A program made the translations under genes and the position numbers. 64,000 bases of DNA from NCBI RefSeq assembly GCF_032854445.1, contig NC_088302.1, forward strand, positions 9,233,338-9,297,337, read 5' to 3'. The DNA comes from Liolophura sinensis (Eukaryota; Mollusca; Polyplacophora; Chitonida; Chitonidae). The notes below the pieces were generated by a model. That model made no database searches and had not been told where the DNA came from. It saw nothing but the letters and a program-made list of their open reading frames with translations. Below, one piece after another: positions 60,489 to 64,000 of this stretch (positions are counted from its first letter, which is position 1; the number at the start of each line of letters is the position of its first letter).

Positions 60489-60557
60489 CTACAGCACCTG
60501 TAAGCCCTCCTTGATGACATCCTGGGTACGGTCGTCAAAAGTCTTAAGGTTTAACAC
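60489..60557 (-). CDS. terminal exon of an unrecognised minus-strand gene
   Basis: A minus-strand acceptor (GATATCAG) opens a frame VLNLKTFDDRTQDVIKEGLQ then VL and stop TAG (60489-60491). The sequence is compact and amphipathic, unlike the surrounding AT-rich DNA, and in phase 0 it continues the exon ending KGVPGQ at 60890. I do not recognise the protein. Confidence 0.45.
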   Translation of the reverse strand: MLNLKTFDDRTQDVIKEGLQVL

Positions 60558-60889
60558 CTGATATCAATGAAAAGCAAAGTCTTCGGTTTTGTACTTAATT
60601 CAAAATAAATGGTGTGAAAGTATTTTAAATAAAAACTAAATCTGCGGCTATAATAATTGGCCTTCATACAACTGTATTTGCCGCTCAATTTTGCTAAAGT
60701 TTTAAATATGTCATATGACTAAATACCATTATTAGCTAATACACTTTTGGACAACCGGGCCAAAGGGCCCAGTTGTTTAAAAGTGTATTGTCTGTTAAAC
60801 CTGTGTTGACTTTAGTCTGGACTTGAGAGATGTATTAGATTAAAATACAGGGACATTTTAATAAACCCATTAGGCATATATAATCTTAC

Positions 60890-60919
60890 CTGCCCAGGTA
60901 CACCTTTACTCAGTGTTAG
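60890..60919 (-). CDS. possible short exon upstream of the terminal exon
   Basis: Minus-strand LTLSKGVPGQ ends at a CAG|GTAAGA donor, phase 0, and would join VLNLKTFDD. Its 5' border runs into the tail of a SINE (60908 onward), so the true start is uncertain. Confidence 0.3.
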
Positions 60920-61225
60920 AGTGAGTGAGTGAGTGCTTGGGGTTTAACGTCGTACTTAACAAATATTCAGTCATATGACGGCGAAGGAATCCTTAGAATG
61001 CATGTAATGTGCCTCCTTTTTGCAGGACCGATTTCCACCGGAGCCGTTATACTGATAAGGGTCAACCAGTATAGTTGCACTATCCCCATTAATGCTGAAC
61101 GCCAAGCGAGGAAGCTACAACTTCCTCTTATAAGGTCTTAGGTGTGACTCGACCCAGAATTGACCCTGGATCTACCGCTCCCGAAGGGGACGCTCTATCA
61201 ACTATGCTGGCGGGGGTCGGTCTCG
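60908..61225 (-). repeat. SINE, second family, full copy
   Basis: On the minus strand the head (about 61215 down) has a tRNA-like AGTTGATAGAGCGTCCCC and AGCGGTAGATCCAGGGTC. The body contains GGATTCCTTCGCCGTCATATG and the tail is (ACTC)n ending at 60908. Same family as 3270-3500. Confidence 0.8.
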
Positions 61226-61767
61226 CAGTGTTAGAACCTTTTGTCTCGAAACAATTAATGGGTTGTTGTTATGCCACTGTAAAATATAGATGGCGACAAA
61301 TGATCACATTGTATCGCTGTTATTTCTTTTTTCACAATTTGTTTCATTACAGATACCACGTAACATTACATGTCACGGTAATTATACGCGCAACACACAC
61401 ACATTCGTAGATGTCATTGGTAACACGCATTTCCCTTTACAATTAAGAATCGATCAATTAGGTGTGGTGTGTTCAGAGGTTAATGAGATTAAGTTGAAAC
61501 CTCTGCACATGTAGTCTGAATCCAATTTACCCCTAAAGTTAAACAGAAACCACTGTGACTCTTGCTATGTAAGAGATATATAGATTTGTACAAATATAGG
61601 CCTATACCCGGTTTTAAATATGTAATATGACTTAATACCATTATTAGCTAATGCACTTTTGAACACAGTAGTAGCTTACACACATATTCTATGAAATGTA
61701 GTGTGCTTTGAGAAGCCAAATTTGACAAAGGGTTGACGAGGAAAAATACCAGCAACATGCATCCACT

Positions 61768-62009
61768 GAGGGCGTTCGTGGCCGAGGTGGTTAGCACGGA
61801 AAGTTGGAGCAATAGGTCAGGAGACTCTCACCAATGCGGTCGTTGTGAGTTCAAGTCCAGCTTATGGTGACTGCCTCTCCGGCCCTACGTAACCTGTAGA
61901 TGGTCGTGGGTTTCCCGGTTTCCTCCCACCATTATGCTGGCCGGGGTCATATAAGTAAAATATTCTTGAATATTCTTGAACACCCATCAAATACATAAAT
62001 AAATAAATG
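61768..62009 (+). repeat. near-full-length SINE family 1 copy
   Basis: The head TGGCCGAGGTGGTTAGCAC is strongly Ser/Leu-tRNA-like (A-box), with a B-box GTGAGTTCAAGTCC, the conserved GGTTTCCTCCCACCATTATG and an AAATAAATAAATG tail. Flanks ATGCATCCACT and ATGAATCTACT may be a decayed target-site duplication. Confidence 0.85.
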
Positions 62010-62379
62010 AATCTACTCCTTTAATTTGGCTTAAAGAGTACTTTCTTTTAATACATCCCAGAATAATTCCTTCATCACTCCTCGTTCTCTCGATATACGC
62101 ACTTATTTGCGGCATTGTTAAAGCTTTAAAATAATGCGACACGTAGGCATGAATCGATTGCTGGCTAAAGCCTACACTGCATGGAAATCAGATTTACATA
62201 GCGTTCTTATTTTGCCTACGTCCATGGCCATCCAGCTTGAACATTTATGAAATGTGCACGTATTGGAACTAAGAACTAGAAGATCAGGCGATGGTACCAT
62301 TGTGACGAAATGCATGTCTACAATATGACTCCAACACAATTTTATTTCAAGCAATGACAGACCGTGGCCCTGCCATCTT

Positions 62380-62530
62380 TATTGCCTGATTAGTGTTTAA
62401 CGCGGTGCTCACGGATCTTTCTTCAACATGATCCAATAGCCAGGATTATGGGTACAAGTATTTAGGAGAAGCCGGAGTGCCCATGCAGAGTTTACCACCG
62501 GCCTTGGTGGATCAGGAGCTGGAATCAATG
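62380..62530 (-). repeat. strongly diverged SINE family 1 copy
   Basis: GCCTGATTAGTGTTTAACGC, GGTGCTCACGGATCTTTC and CAATAGCCAGGATTATGGGT keep the family order, with many changes. Confidence 0.45.
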
Positions 62531-62999
62531 TAGGGTGATACTGAAAGTTAAAAACACATCAATACACAGAATTGTCTGGAAGATCAATTCCATACGTATA
62601 TTAGGGTCTCTGATAGCAGGGGTTGTACCATGCAATTTTCAGGATTGAAGTAGAATTACATATACTACGAGGCATAATGACTTTAACAGTTTCTGTTTTC
62701 TGCCGTCATAAAAAAAAATCATAAAATTGAAGAGAACTTTCGTATCTGACCTTAATAAAATAAAATCAGTTTTTCCGCTATTATTTTCTCGATCCGAGGC
62801 CCTATTCTGATCCAAGTATATTCACCTTATTCATGAATTAACCTTTTTAATCAGTTTTGCTTCTTTTTCTGTGTCGAATCTATAACATGTAGCATGTTTG
62901 TCTGCTATTTTGGCACTTGCGCATCAGATTTACAAGCCATTCAATACATTAAAATTTGGATTTAAAAAGGCCTATATGCGTTTTATCTGCCTACATAAT

Positions 63000-63340
63000 G
63001 TGGCATCCATGGATGAGTTTTTAGCGCGTTTGCACGTCACAATGAATTAGAGACTCTCACCAATGCGGCCGGTGTGAGTGTGCCTGGGAAGGTGTGTCAG
63101 CAATGCGTATAGTCGAGGGTTTCACCCCAGCTCTGCCCGGTTTCCTCAAACCATAATGCTGGCCACAATCGTATTTAGTGAGCTAGTCTTTAATGTGGAG
63201 TAAAAGGTCTAATAAATTGCGGTCGCTGTGAGTTCATGTCCAGTTCTTGCTGGCTTCCTCTTCAGTTATGTCTGGGAAAGTGCGGCAAAAACCTGTGTAT
63301 GGTCAAGGGTTTCACCCAGACTCTGCCCGGTTTCCTCCCA
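63000..63340 (+). repeat. two SINE family 1 copies head to tail
   Basis: A first copy (63000-63215) runs from GGATGAGTTTTTAGCGCG to GGTTTCCTCAAACCATAATG and AATAAAT. A second, starting at the B-box (GCGGTCGCTGTGAGTTCATG, 63218), runs to GGTTTCCTCCCAC at 63340. Confidence 0.7.
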
Positions 63341-63354
63341 CACAAAAACTATGT

Positions 63355-63460
63355 AATTTATTAATTTGACTGGGGTTTTTTAAATGCCCTACTCAAGAGT
63401 ATTTCAGATACGAAAGTGGTCAGATTTAAGGGAGGAGGAAGATGGAATGCCAGGAGTAAG
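63355..63460 (-). repeat. diverged SINE family 1 3' fragment
   Basis: TAATTTATTAATTTGACTGG, then CCCTACTCAAGAGTATTTCA. Opposite in orientation to the two copies just before it. Confidence 0.55.
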
Positions 63461-63589
63461 CGATACATATCAGAGGAGAGTTACTCCCAAGCACAACGCA
63501 GGTCGTAATGATGGAAGTGGACTAAGGTAAACTTCATGCAAGGCTACACAAGCTGGGTCTGTCAACTGCTTACTGTCACACAGGCCCGA

Positions 63590-63655
63590 GAAAAACAAAA
63601 GCAGGAAAAGCTAGAAAACTCCCCGCCCAAGAATGGGATTGAACCCACATCTCCT
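63590..63655 (-). repeat. tRNA-derived repeat shared with 56031-56105
   Basis: AAGCAGGAAAAGCTAGAAAA, CTCCCCGCCCAAGAATGGGA and TTGAACCCACATC. On the minus strand GTGGGTTCAATCCCATTC carries a B-box. Confidence 0.5.
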
Positions 63656-63943
63656 TTGATCTGGGAAAGACCAAAGCCACATGGAGCGGAATTTGCTTTC
63701 CCGGTGGTCAGCTTCATAAGTATCACCCTGGTATTTCGTTTACTTGTGACTGTGTATTATATTTGATACCAACAAAGCATATGACGTTAGTTTCAACACG
63801 GGCAGTCAGAATTTTACTCTCCATGATGTTGTCCTTTATATTATAGAATGAGGAAGCAGCAGAGAGCAGGCAAACCACTGATCTCAATTGGCAAGGTACT
63901 GACATATATTCCCACTTGTGATGTATAGACGAGCAGACCATAC

Positions 63944-64000
63944 CTGTAGAAGAAAGAGTGGGTTTTCAACAAACTTTAGACCGCGTAAATTTTCAACACC
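63944..64000 (-). CDS. exon of an unrecognised minus-strand gene, cut by the window end
   Basis: On the minus strand the window begins in an open frame GVENLRGLKFVENPLFLLQ that ends exactly at a CAG|GTATGG donor, phase 0. The composition is protein-like. It may belong to the same gene as the terminal exon at 60489-60557 (same strand, same phase), but this is inference. Confidence 0.4.

Larger units (their letters stand above)
61226..63943. other. SINE-rich stretch, no exon recognised
   Basis: Presumably introns of the minus-strand gene whose exons are at 60489 and 63944. Apart from the SINE copies listed I see nothing supported. Confidence 0.4.

Overview
The window looks like metazoan nuclear DNA. 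It has long AT-rich introns with GT..AG boundaries, small exons, many microsatellites and minisatellites, and dozens of SINE copies with tRNA-like heads and (AAAT)n tails. The SINE sequences, a CD109/insect-type thioester protein gene and the general texture point to a lophotrochozoan, most likely a mollusc. That placement is inference from recalled repeat families, not a database result.

Layout. 0-1.1 kb: the last exon (and perhaps the one before) of an unrecognised + strand gene. 1.1-10.3 kb: gene-poor, with degraded repeats. 10.3-36.1 kb: a + strand thioester-containing protein (TEP; alpha-2-macroglobulin/complement family) that I could join across 36 exons with matching phases to about 1493 residues. 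It has a signal peptide, macroglobulin domains, a poly-threonine insert, a polybasic stretch in the bait-region position, the GCGEQ thioester, a C3-like histidine, and CUB and receptor-binding domains with a cysteine-rich tail. One exon (29728-29934) carries apparent single-base deletions.

36-51.2 kb: a region dense in tandem arrays (units of about 70, 20, 220, 29 and 44 bp, plus a CA run). It contains two recognisable exons of a prolyl 4-hydroxylase alpha-like gene (+) whose expected middle exons are not visible. It also holds the 3' half of a small single-pass membrane protein with a Pro/Gln/Tyr-rich PPxY tail (-). 51.8-59.8 kb: a complete 10-exon NSA2 ribosome-biogenesis gene (-), 260 codons. 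60.4-64 kb: probable 3'-terminal exons of another - strand gene that runs off the window, mixed with SINEs.

The genes do not form an operon or a shared pathway: innate immunity (TEP), collagen-type hydroxylation (P4HA-like), a membrane adaptor-like protein and ribosome assembly (NSA2) are simply neighbours. The points most worth following are in the TEP gene. A partial duplicate of exon 18 lies in the intron just before it, a furin-like site sits in the bait position, a Thr tract fills an MG-domain insert, and one exon is frame-broken. The concentration of unrelated tandem arrays around the incomplete P4HA-like gene is also notable.
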